DNA from: Paraburkholderia sp. UYCP14C
GTDB taxonomy: Bacteria; Pseudomonadota; Gammaproteobacteria; Burkholderiales; Burkholderiaceae
Length of the DNA: 40,717 bases
Assembly: GCF_004197395.1 (NCBI RefSeq)
Contig: NZ_SELS01000065.1
Location: 1-40,717 of the forward strand
Direction: 5' to 3'
This document shows positions 28,037 to 36,290 of this stretch, piece by piece. Each line of letters begins with the position of its first letter. Position 1 is the stretch's first letter. The notes under the pieces are model-generated. The model saw nothing but the letters and a program-made list of their open reading frames with translations, ran no database searches and was not told where the DNA came from. The position numbers were made by a program, and so were the translations under genes.

Positions 28037-28236
28037 GTGATGACGCAACGTGAGGCGTTCAGTACAGTGCTGATCCACTGCTCGCCACAGCAAATAAGCC
28101 TCGACGCGCAGCGAAACAAACACTTAATCCAGGTTGCTGGTGGTGGCACCGGGCTTTCGGTGAGCCGCTCTGGCGCGTTGCGCTTAGCCAGCATGTGACA
28201 TGCCTCGTGGTTCAGGCTCGACTCGATGGCCGAGGC

Positions 28237-28257
28237 TGGCCGAGCCTGTGTGAAAAC
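28237..28257 (+). repeat. Left terminal inverted repeat of the IS1182-type element
   Basis: The 21 bases beginning TGGCCGAGCCTGTGTGAAAA are the inverted complement of the right end with one mismatch. A partial direct repeat TGGCCGAGGC lies just outside it. Confidence 0.75.
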
Positions 28258-28299
28258 GCACTGATCGGACTGAATCAACGCATTCAGACCGGGTGACTC

Positions 28300-29340
28300 A
28301 TGAAGCGATTCGTTGAAGGCGATGACCGCTAGCAGGCCGCACTGCTTCCCGAATGCGTCGATGACTACATCGGGCAGGACAATCCAGTCAGGATCATAGA
28401 CGTGTTCGTCGACGAACTGAATCTCGCGGAACTCGGCTTCAATGGCGCTACGCCCGCCGTCACGGGCCGCCCCTCCTACCACCCGGCAGTGATGCTCAAG
28501 GTCTATATCTACGGGTATCTGAACCGGGTGCCGTCCAGCCGGCGTCTCGAGCGTGAATGCCAGCGCAACGTCGAGATGATGTCGCTGACAGGACGTCTGG
28601 CACCGGACTTCAAAACGATCGCAGACTTCCGCCGCGACAATGGCGCGGCCATCCGAAACGTATGCCGACGCTTCGTTGAACTCTGTCGCGGGCTGAAGCT
28701 GCTATCCCACGACATGGTGGCCGTCGACGGCAGCAAGTTTAAGGCCGTGAGCAGCCGCGACCGGAACTACACAGCAGGCAAGATCGACGAGCGTCGGCAG
28801 CAGATTGAGGAAAGTGTTCAGCGATACCTCGACGCGATTGAAACCGCAGACCGGATCAGTCCAACAGGTTTCGATGTGAAGACCGTGCACCTGTACGAGA
28901 AGATCGCCCTCCTGCGGCAGCAGATGCGTGAACTCGAACAGATCAGAAGCAGTTGAAGGTGCAGCCGGACAGACAGTTGTCGCTTACAGATCCGGATTCC
29001 CGTTCCATGACCAGTGGTGGCAAGAAACCCGGAACTGTCGGCTACAACGTACAGGTCGCCGTGGACACGAAACATCATCTGATCGTTGAACACGAGGTGA
29101 CCAATGTTGGAGGCGATCATGGAGAACTCAGCAGGATAGCCCAGGCAGCAAAGGAGGCGATAGGCAAGTCTGAACTGAAGGCGCTAGCCGATCGGGGTTA
29201 CTTCAGCGGCCCTGATATCCGCGCTTGCGAACTGGCCGGCATCAAGGCGTATGTCTCCAAACTACTCACGTCGGCATCGAGGAAGAAAGGTCTTTTTACC
29301 AAACGCGACCTAGCAAACCAGGATCGACATCTCTGGCCGT
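28300..29340 (+). pseudogene. IS1182-family transposase, truncated
   Basis: The gene begins MKRFVEGDDR at ATG 28300, is interrupted by TAG at 28330-28332, then continues QAALLPECVDDYIGQDNPVR into DVFVDELNLAELGF. The family signature GRPSYHPAVMLKVYIYGYLN, the first catalytic Asp in MVAVDGSKFKA and the segment TVGYNVQVAVDTKHH are present, as is the second catalytic Asp in ALADRGYFSG. A frameshift near 28945 separates the two long frames (28402-28956 and 28953 onward). The 3' third, including the catalytic Glu, has been deleted, so the enzyme is inactive. Confidence 0.85.
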
Positions 29341-29361
29341 GCGCCTCAGCAACAAAAAGCA

Positions 29362-29382
29362 GTTTCCACACAGGCTCGGCCA
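29362..29382 (+). repeat. Right terminal inverted repeat of the IS1182-type element
   Basis: The 21 bases beginning GTTTCCACACAGGCTCGGCC are the inverted complement of 28237-28257 with one mismatch. They lie 79 bases from the end of the methyltransferase gene. Confidence 0.75.
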
Positions 29383-29461
29383 TGACATGCCATACGTCGT
29401 ACTTTCCCGGCGTTTCCTTGATCGGACCGTCTCTGGGATCCGGCGTATTCGAGTCGAAGCA

Positions 29462-30229
29462 TCACCGTTTTCTCGCGACGAATGTCGCTGACAGATCGGC
29501 GGCACTCAACTCGCCGCCCATCCACTTCACACTGTCCAGAACCTCGAACCCGCTAAGATCCAGCATCAGTTCGATCTCGGGCTTGAACATATAGCGCATC
29601 ACATGCGTCTCGAGAACGGTCTCAACGGACTGCGTTTTCAAGTCCGTTAGCAGGATGGTGTAGTTGACCGCGACGGTATTGTCATGAGGACGCATTGACG
29701 GCTCGGCGATCCGCATCACCGCGGTTTCTTCGCTGGAGGCACGTTTGATGCGTACGTCGGGCGGATCGGCGAGGACCGCGGGACCGTACCAGCAATCGAA
29801 CACGAACAGTCCTAATGGCGGCAGGTGCGTCGCAGCAGTGTGACACATCGCCATGAAATCGGAGTTGGTCGTTTGATAGCTGGCAACATGGAAGAGCGCG
29901 ACGACTGCGTCGTAGAGTTCGTCCGTGCGCACGATCCGCGCGTCGCCTTGCCGAAACGTCAGTCGCTTCGCTATGGTGCGTGGCAGAGTGATACACCTGG
30001 CATCCGCTCGGGCAAGCATATCGGGGCTCATGTCAACGCCAGAAACACAAAATCCGGCGGCTGCGAATTCGGCCGCGTGGCGTCCGGTGCCGCAACCTAG
30101 ATCCATCAGGTGACCTCCAACTATTCCGTGCCGGCCGAGCAATCCGGTGACAAAAGCCGCTTCTGCCTTGTAGTTCTTCTCATGATAGAAAAGGTCATAG
30201 TATTGTGAGTATCTCGTGCTGAAGCTCAT
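29462..30229 (-). CDS. Class I SAM-dependent methyltransferase
   Basis: This 255-residue methyltransferase has motif I MDLGCGTGRHA (Asp43 to Gly49), GVDMSPDML as the acidic loop after strand 2, and FRQGDAR before motif IV. It resembles enzymes that N- or O-methylate sugar nucleotides. The nearby aminotransferase makes an amino-sugar substrate plausible, but specificity is inference. The start is ATG 30229 with GGAGT seven bases before it. It is transcribed towards per, with the IS remnant between them. A decayed copy of its 3' end lies at 37750-37890, at the equivalent place in the second module. Confidence 0.82.
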   Translation of the reverse strand: MSFSTRYSQYYDLFYHEKNYKAEAAFVTGLLGRHGIVGGHLMDLGCGTGRHAAEFAAAGFCVSGVDMSPDMLARADARCITLPRTIAKRLTFRQGDARIVRTDELYDAVVALFHVASYQTTNSDFMAMCHTAATHLPPLGLFVFDCWYGPAVLADPPDVRIKRASSEETAVMRIAEPSMRPHDNTVAVNYTILLTDLKTQSVETVLETHVMRYMFKPEIELMLDLSGFEVLDSVKWMGGELSAADLSATFVARKR

Positions 30230-30826
30230 GAAGCGACTCCATGTGTGGTCGTACAGCGACGGCGAGATCCACGTTTGACGCGGAATCGCTCTTGCTTATT
30301 CGGATGCAATCAGAGTCAAAGCTCCGAGTGCTTATGAGAAAGCGTAATCAGCGGGGCTTTGAAAATTACGTGAATGACCGTTTTCGGCAAGGTGTTGGCG
30401 GGTTGGGTCATTTCCTTGGTGACGCATCCGTTGAGGGTCCAATTGCGTGATATGACGTTATTCAAGTCGACATGTTTCAAACGCAAATAAAGTGCGGGGA
30501 TGACTTTGATCCTGTGAACGAATGGCTACCTAGTGGTTTCGGTGAATCCGCGTCTATTGTGTTCGTCGTCGGATCCATCTATCGCTCAGAAAACCCAGCG
30601 GGTCGAGAAACGCCGGTAAGCGTCTTGATGCTCCTCACTTTTAGAGCTGAAGAAATCAGGCGATCTTATGGTCATGTTTATATGGAGAGCGACGATCTCG
30701 GCCAGAAGCATGTTTTTGGCCGCCAGCGCGGTAGTTATGGGTCGAATCGACACTAAGCTCCCGAGGTCGTAGGCTCTCCCCAGCATGCCAACGCAAGCCA
30801 GAGCAGCGATCCTGAGCCGATGCAAA
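30230..30826. other. Divergent gap between methyltransferase and third regulator
   Basis: About 600 bases without a convincing gene. A 94-codon frame at 30472-30756 has no ribosome binding site and no family I recognise. A GGCCA/TGGCC inverted pair at about 30700-30721 lies some 120 bases before the regulator. Promoters for the methyltransferase (-) and the regulator (+) should lie here. Confidence 0.35.
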
Positions 30827-30840
30827 GAGGAGGTAACGGC

Positions 30841-31851
30841 ATGTCCGACGCTAGCACCTTGGGCGATGCAGGAGACAACGGCCTTTATCACCCATTTAAA
30901 GAACCCGCGGTGAAGCTAATAGGAATTTTGTTGTACGACGGTTTTTCGCTGCTGGAAGCGGGCACGCTTGCCGAGGTGCTTCATATCGCCAATGAACTGC
31001 AGTCTTCCGGTCAGAGAAGAAACGTCACTTACAGCGTTCGTCTGGTGTCTGCCTGCGGTGGGATGATAGCCTGTTCGTCGTCCGTTTGCGTCTGGACCGA
31101 GCGCCTGGGCGGCCAGCGGTTTCAAGGCTTCGACGCACTCTATATCCCGGGCGGTACCGGGGCGAAGCGTGCGGCCGCCGACGAGGTGCTCATCGGGTTA
31201 TTGACGATCGCATGTTCGCAAACTGGCATGGTCAACCCGCTTGGCAACGGCGACTTGCTTCTTACGGCGGCGGGCATTTCTCGCCGCGACTGGGGTTGGG
31301 TCGATCGGGGAATCTGGGGCCCGGAGACGTCTAACGTCGCCGCGTCGACCGAACGTGGCGATGCGCTGATCAACTCGCTCGCGCTCGTGAAGCGGGATCT
31401 TGGATACGACATCGCGATAGCGGTGGCCGATCACTTCACCGTTTCGAAAGATCAGAATTTGACGACCATGCTGAGTACCATGGGAGCGATCACGCTGGCG
31501 GAAAAGGCGCAGGAGTCCGCGCGCTGGCTCGAGCGAAATTGCGGACGGCCGATTTCAATAGGGGAGGCGGCTCGTACGGTAGCGATGAGCGAGCGCAACT
31601 TCCTGCGTCTGTTCAAGCGCGAGATGGGAGTCACACCGTCGCAATATCTTTTGCAAGCGCGCCTCATTCTCAGTTGCGAACTATTGGTCAGAAGCGACTT
31701 GCCGATAGACAAGATTGCTCGCAGGGTCGGACTGACGAATGGCGAGCGGCTATCGAAAGTGTTCAGGAGGCAATTCTCGATGTCGGCGACGGAATACCGC
31801 CTTCGAAAGAAAAGCGGCGCTACGGCCGATCCTGCAGAGAGCGGCACTTAG
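30841..31851 (+). CDS. GlxA-type AraC family regulator (third copy)
   Basis: This 336-residue protein has a DJ-1/PfpI-like N-terminal domain opening with KLIGILLYDGFSLLEAGTLAE and a C-terminal AraC DNA-binding domain from about residue 225 (MSERNFLRLFKREMGVTPSQYL, IDKIARRVGLTNGERLSKVF). The start is ATG 30841 with the very strong ribosome binding site GAGGAGGT at 30827-30834. It is closely related to the copy at 5794, sharing GFSLLxAGTLAExLHxANELQ and most of the DNA-binding domain, so the two may bind similar sites. It precedes a glycosyltransferase gene by 73 bases and may be co-transcribed with it. Confidence 0.92.
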   Translation: MSDASTLGDAGDNGLYHPFKEPAVKLIGILLYDGFSLLEAGTLAEVLHIANELQSSGQRRNVTYSVRLVSACGGMIACSSSVCVWTERLGGQRFQGFDALYIPGGTGAKRAAADEVLIGLLTIACSQTGMVNPLGNGDLLLTAAGISRRDWGWVDRGIWGPETSNVAASTERGDALINSLALVKRDLGYDIAIAVADHFTVSKDQNLTTMLSTMGAITLAEKAQESARWLERNCGRPISIGEAARTVAMSERNFLRLFKREMGVTPSQYLLQARLILSCELLVRSDLPIDKIARRVGLTNGERLSKVFRRQFSMSATEYRLRKKSGATADPAESGT

Positions 31852-31924
31852 GAACTGGCCCGGCAAGAACCTTTGTCGAGCGCCGCAATCGTCATATAGA
31901 TGGCTCATAAACGTGGAGCAAGGA

Positions 31925-33193
31925 GTGAAGAATTCAAACGATTCCTTGGAACGGCCTATCCGCATGGTCGCGTTTATAGACTATGAACATGTTTTTGGCG
32001 GGGGTTATCAGCAGGCGAAGAATGCGGCCTTGCTGCTAAGGAGTCTTCCACCGGAACTTTGCGTGGTTGAGTATGTGACGACGCGGCGATCCACCATCGA
32101 CGATCTGCGAAGCAGCGGCATTGAGCCTATTTATTTTCCGGTGTCCCGCTTGCGCGGGCTGGCGGCGAGACTCGGTTCAATATATAGCCGTGGAGGTCCG
32201 CGTGCCTTGCTACGGAAACCGGGCAAGATGGCTTCGGTGGACCGCTTGCTTTCGGTGATGCGCGCGGACATTGCGTACTTCACAACGCCGTCCCACCTCG
32301 CACTGGCGATTGAGCGATTCAACTACCTGTTCACCGTTTGGGATCTGTGCCATCGTGATGAAGTCGAGTTTCCCGAAGTCCGGATCAAGCACGAATTCGA
32401 GCGTCGAGAATTTTTGTACGGATCTGCCTTGAAGAAGGCCTGCGGCATCTTCGTCGATTCGCAGGCCGGCCGCGAGAAGGTTGTCAGGCGGTACGGAGTA
32501 GACAACGACCGCGTCCATTTGATGCCATTTTCGCCCGCCCGCGCGACTGTGCTTTCCAAAGAGGCGTACGTGGAGCACTTCGTCGATGTCAGGACGAAGT
32601 ACAAAATTCCGCGCGGTCTGAAATACGCCTACTATCCAGCGCAGTTCTGGTCGCACAAGAACCATGTGTTTCTATTGAAGGGACTGCGCGCGCTGGAGTC
32701 CCGCTACGGCATCCATGTAGGTGCGGTCTTCACAGGAAGCGATTTCGGCAACCTGAGATACGTGCGTTCGGTCGCCGCCGATCTCGGTCTGGGCGACCGT
32801 GTGTTCTTTCTCGGTTTCGTTCCGGATAGCGACGTGCCTTACTTGTATCGCGAGTCGATCGCGTTGGTGATGCCCACATATTTCGGCCCGACCAATCTGC
32901 CGCCACTCGAGGCGTTCAGTCTGGGCGTACCGGTCCTTTACCCGGACCTCGAGGCGCTGCGTGAGCAGGTCGGCGACGCGGGACTGCTGATCGATCTGGC
33001 TCGACCCGATAGCATGGCAGATGCGCTTTTCAGTCTGATCGACCAACCTGCGTTGCGCCAGTTGATGATCGAGCGTGGCACGCGGCGTCTCGAGAGCAAC
33101 GATGACGCAACACGCCTGTCGACGCTGGAACGAGTGCTCGAGCGATATCGCATCCGCGCGGTATGTTGGGGAGAGGAAGCCTGGATTAATTAG
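31925..33193 (+). CDS. Family 4 glycosyltransferase
   Basis: This is a 422-residue GT-B glycosyltransferase. The N-terminal domain begins VAFIDYEHVFGGGYQQAKNA. The donor domain has YAYYPAQFWSHKNHVFLLKG near residue 225 and VMPTYFGPTNLPPLEAFSLGVPVLYP, the E-x7-E equivalent, near 320. The PAQFWxHKNH motif is typical of mannosyltransferase-like enzymes, which suggests but does not prove a GDP-mannose-derived donor. The start is GTG 31925 with GGAG at 31914-31917; the next in-frame ATG is 31964. It lies directly after the third AraC gene. Confidence 0.85.
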   Translation: MKNSNDSLERPIRMVAFIDYEHVFGGGYQQAKNAALLLRSLPPELCVVEYVTTRRSTIDDLRSSGIEPIYFPVSRLRGLAARLGSIYSRGGPRALLRKPGKMASVDRLLSVMRADIAYFTTPSHLALAIERFNYLFTVWDLCHRDEVEFPEVRIKHEFERREFLYGSALKKACGIFVDSQAGREKVVRRYGVDNDRVHLMPFSPARATVLSKEAYVEHFVDVRTKYKIPRGLKYAYYPAQFWSHKNHVFLLKGLRALESRYGIHVGAVFTGSDFGNLRYVRSVAADLGLGDRVFFLGFVPDSDVPYLYRESIALVMPTYFGPTNLPPLEAFSLGVPVLYPDLEALREQVGDAGLLIDLARPDSMADALFSLIDQPALRQLMIERGTRRLESNDDATRLSTLERVLERYRIRAVCWGEEAWIN

Positions 33194-33694
33194 AGTGCGG
33201 CTCATTCGATAGCTGCCGACTCCGGGTGGTGACTCAATGATTGCTGTCACCGCGCCGAGCACGAGGTCCGGATTGACGAGGGCAGGGCGGCGTCATACAA
33301 CCGGTTGTCAGCTTAGTCGATGCGATGCATCGCTTTCGACAGAATTCCGCGCGGTGGTCCGTTGGTTTGGTCGGCGCGTGTCGGGCAATCAACTTCACGA
33401 AGTCAGTACACGTCGCCATGCGGTCCATCTCGTGGAGCGACGCACGCTCGTGGGTGCGACGGTTGCGCAGGTCAAGGTGGAGGGGAAACGACAACATCGT
33501 CCGCACCAACGAAATCTATAACTGCGCCGAACACGGCGCGTGACGAAGGGACCGGTTTCTACGACATGCTGGACTCACAGATATCACCGTCGTTGAATGC
33601 GATACCCGAGCAAGCGGACTGTATTCGGGGCCGGTCGCGCGGTGACTGCATTTGACCGATCCCACGGGCAATCACGTAGAGAGGAATGATTGCC
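33194..33694. other. Gap after the glycosyltransferase, no gene recognised
   Basis: Several overlapping short frames on both strands have no ribosome binding sites or recognisable motifs. This is probably decayed sequence left of the fcl fragment. It would correspond to the remainder of a second fcl gene if one had been present, but I find no further fcl similarity in it. Confidence 0.3.
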
Positions 33695-33776
33695 CGCAAC
33701 TGGCAATGTGCCGGAGAAGGGCCGAACGAACCATACCCTTGTGTCCAGCGACATAGATCCGGGAATCTTTATTCAT
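33695..33776 (-). pseudogene. 5' fragment of a second GDP-L-fucose synthase gene
   Basis: Starting at ATG 33776 on the minus strand the sequence reads MNKDSRIYVAGHKGMV then RSALLRHIAS before losing similarity and meeting a stop. This matches the first 24-26 residues of the intact fcl at 26000. The third glycine of the NADP-binding motif has become Arg. The rest of the gene is gone. It marks the left edge of the duplicated module. Confidence 0.85.
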
Positions 33777-34170
33777 GTTGGTGCCCAATCGTCCATTGAG
33801 ACACATTGATCAGAACGTGATTTCAAGCGGAGCGTGGATCCTGAAAGGCCCGACGTGCGATTCTCAGGTTAGTGATCGGGATAGACAGGTCTCAGCTTGT
33901 GGCGGTCGGTGCCCGGATATCGTCGCGGCCTGCGATTCCTCTCACTGATGACATTGACTAAATGAACCCGCGTGAGAACACCTTGTACCGTGCGACTCGC
34001 TTCAGCCAACGTCATGGCATATTCGGTCAACCCGTCTAGTGACCCTGGAACCGCTCCTATGCTTGCAGACGCGTGAGGTCGTTCTCAGCTCATCGTGTGC
34101 CGTGAGCGGACTGGTTCGCACGACGTTGGCGGTGTCGGAAAGTCGCGACACGTTTTCGTCGAGGAGAAAA
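33777..34170. promoter_or_regulatory. Diverged copy of the fcl/cupin divergent promoter region
   Basis: The gap between the fcl fragment and the decayed cupin is colinear with 26001-26399. GAACGTGA, CGACGTGCGAT, a G-rich GTGGCGGTCGGTGCC, TATTCGG and TCCTATGCTT occur in the same order. The conserved blocks are candidate regulatory sites. The copy may still supply a promoter for manC downstream. Confidence 0.5.
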
Positions 34171-34625
34171 ATGGAAACTCTATCGGCAGCAGTCAACGTA
34201 GCGATCGTTGGGGACGCAAGTCTCGAGGTTATCTCGTCTGCGGGCGCAACTATCGCGATGATCATTCGGGATTCGTTCTCGAAGGACGGTATCAACTTCT
34301 TGACAACGAGTTGGTTTCCTCAGCACCTTGCTGACCTGGAGCATTCGGCGGGAAAGGTGATTCAGTCGCATCTTCACACTAGGTTCCCGCGCCGGATTGA
34401 GCGCACGCAAGAAGTGTTCTTAATCGAGCGGGCGGCAGGATGGTCAAGCTCTATACGGCCGATGGGGATTTTTTGACGAGCCGCGTGCTGTGCGCGGGTG
34501 ATGTCATCTTGCTGGCGTCAGGTGGGCACTGGTTCGAGATCATCGACGACGTATCTTTCACCGAAGCCAAGCGGGATCCCTATGATGGAGAGCAGGAGAA
34601 AGTGCGCCTCACGGCCAACCCATAA
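34171..34625 (+). pseudogene. Frameshifted second copy of the cupin gene
   Basis: The first part (from ATG 34171, with GAGGAG at 34161-34166) reads METLSAAVNV and MIIRDSFSKDGINFLT, then QSHLHTRFPRRIERTQEVFL. At about 34429-34437 the frame changes by two inserted bases or one lost base. The remainder continues in another frame as MVKLYTADGDFLTSRVLCAG and DVILLASGGHWFEI to the stop at 34623-34625. The two halves together match the intact cupin at 26400-26921 over most of its length. Metal-ligand histidines are retained, so the break may be fairly recent. No aminotransferase follows; manC does. Confidence 0.85.
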
Positions 34626-34688
34626 CCGATGAATCGAATTGGCGACGCCGGGAAGTACGTGATCGACGCAAGACCAGAGGTGCGAACC

Positions 34689-36203
34689 ATGGAAGACGCA
34701 GTGAGTTCTGAAGGCGCAATGGCAGCGGCGACCGCAGAAGCGTCGCTCGGACACTCCTGTCGGCGTATCGTCCCGGTCATTCTCGCGGGCGGATCAGGCA
34801 CGCGCCTCTGGCCGATGTCGCGAGAGCAGTTTCCAAAGCAGTTGATCGGTGTGGTTGGACGGGATTCATTACTGCAGGCTACCGTCACACGGATGGAAGG
34901 TTTCGCGGGCAGCTTCGATGTCGACACTCAACCGATTATCGTGTGTGGGGAGGAACATCGCTTCGAGACGGAAGAGCAGGTGCGGCTGTGCGGTGTCTCC
35001 GCGAAGATAATCGTCGAGCCTGTGCGGCGCGATACGGCACCAGCGCTCACCCTCGCGGCGCTCGCAGCCGTTAGCCGGGACAATGACGCGATCATGGTGG
35101 TGATGCCGTCTGACCATTCCATCTCAGACATTCCGGCCCTGCATCGCGCTATCGCAATTGCCGCTGAATTTGCCGAACGCACCATGATCGTGACGCTCGG
35201 CGTAGCGCCCACACGGCCTGATACCGGCTTTGGCTATATCCGAATCGGCGGCGCGCTCGAAAACGGCGCACATCTGATCGACCGCTTCGTCGAAAAGCCC
35301 ACGACCGAACTCGCCGCGCAGTACGTCGCCGCAGCCACCTACTGGTGGAACAGCGGTATCTTCATCATGCGAGCAAGCGTGTGGCTCGAATCGCTAGCCA
35401 AACTCAACGGCGACATGCATGCGGCCTGCACCGCGGCGTTCATGGAAGGCAAAGCGGACGACAACCTGATTCGGCCTTGCCCGTTTCAGTTTGGCCGTGT
35501 GCCGGCGGATTCCATCGACTATGCGGTAATGGAGCACATCGGCGCGGCCGGCTCGCCTTGCAAAGGCGTGGTCGTGCCATTGGCGGCGGGATGGTCGGAC
35601 CTCGGATCCTGGGATGCGGTGTGGGAAGCGATGGAGAAGGACGGGCTCGGCAACGTGGCGAGCGGGCGTGTCGTTTTCGAAGGCGCGACGTCAAGTTACG
35701 CGCGCGCCGAGGGCGGGCGGCTAGTTGCATGCGTTGGCACTTCCAACGTAGTCGTCGTCGACACGGACGACGCCGTGCTCGTCGCAGACCGCTCTCACGC
35801 GCAGGACATCAAGACGCTGGTGGCGCGCTTTCGCGAGCAGCGCGCGCCTGAAGCCGAGACTCATCGGAAGGTGCGCCGTCCGTGGGGCTTCTACGATGCG
35901 ATCGAGCGCGGCGAGCGTTTTCAGGTGAAGCGCATCGTGGTTGCGCCAGGCGCTCGCCTGTCGTTGCAGATGCACCACCATCGCGCCGAGCACTGGGTCG
36001 TCGTGCGCGGCACGGCGCTCGTGACGCGGGGCGAGGAACAGTTTCTTCTTTCAGAAAACCAATCGACCTTCATTCCGCTCGGCGTTCGGCATCGGTTGGA
36101 GAATCCGGGCAAAGTGCAGCTCGAAATCATCGAGGTTCAATCGGGCAGTTATCTCGGCGAGGACGATATTGTGCGCCTGGACGACTGCTACGGCCGAATT
36201 TGA
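34689..36203 (+). CDS. manC: Mannose-1-phosphate guanylyltransferase / mannose-6-phosphate isomerase
   Basis: This 504-residue bifunctional type II phosphomannose isomerase/GDP-mannose pyrophosphorylase has the N-terminal nucleotidyltransferase signature VILAGGSGTRLWPMSRE at about residues 30-46 and the FVEKP motif. The C-terminal cupin isomerase domain has RPWGFYDAIERGERFQVK and LSLQMHHHRAEHWVVV. It makes GDP-mannose, the source for Gmd, Fcl and Per. The start is taken as ATG 34689 with AGAGGT at 34676-34681; ATG 34629 would add 20 residues without a ribosome binding site. wcaJ follows 87 bases later. Confidence 0.93.
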   Translation: MEDAVSSEGAMAAATAEASLGHSCRRIVPVILAGGSGTRLWPMSREQFPKQLIGVVGRDSLLQATVTRMEGFAGSFDVDTQPIIVCGEEHRFETEEQVRLCGVSAKIIVEPVRRDTAPALTLAALAAVSRDNDAIMVVMPSDHSISDIPALHRAIAIAAEFAERTMIVTLGVAPTRPDTGFGYIRIGGALENGAHLIDRFVEKPTTELAAQYVAAATYWWNSGIFIMRASVWLESLAKLNGDMHAACTAAFMEGKADDNLIRPCPFQFGRVPADSIDYAVMEHIGAAGSPCKGVVVPLAAGWSDLGSWDAVWEAMEKDGLGNVASGRVVFEGATSSYARAEGGRLVACVGTSNVVVVDTDDAVLVADRSHAQDIKTLVARFREQRAPEAETHRKVRRPWGFYDAIERGERFQVKRIVVAPGARLSLQMHHHRAEHWVVVRGTALVTRGEEQFLLSENQSTFIPLGVRHRLENPGKVQLEIIEVQSGSYLGEDDIVRLDDCYGRI

Positions 36204-36290
36204 CCCTATCGCATCGCATAGCGCATCGGGTGCGAATCCTTTCAACTTTAGGATTGCAACTGAAGCAGGGCTTTCAGACCAGGGGGTGAC

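Larger units (their letters stand above)
28237..29382 (+). mobile_element. IS1182-family element, internally deleted
   Basis: The element is bounded by near-perfect terminal inverted repeats (20 of 21 positions match) and is 1146 bases long, shorter than full IS1182-type elements (about 1.5-1.7 kb by family knowledge). It contains a transposase pseudogene with a premature stop, a frameshift and a missing 3' part. No convincing target-site duplication flanks the ends. It sits between per and the minus-strand methyltransferase. It cannot move on its own, but the intact ends could be recognised by a related transposase. Confidence 0.75.

Noticed and set aside
30472-30756. A 94-codon plus-strand gene before the third regulator
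   Set aside because: It has no ribosome binding site and no recognisable motif, and lies where promoters are expected.
35345-35851. A 168-codon frame inside manC
   Set aside because: It is an arginine-rich shadow frame produced by G+C-rich codon use in manC.
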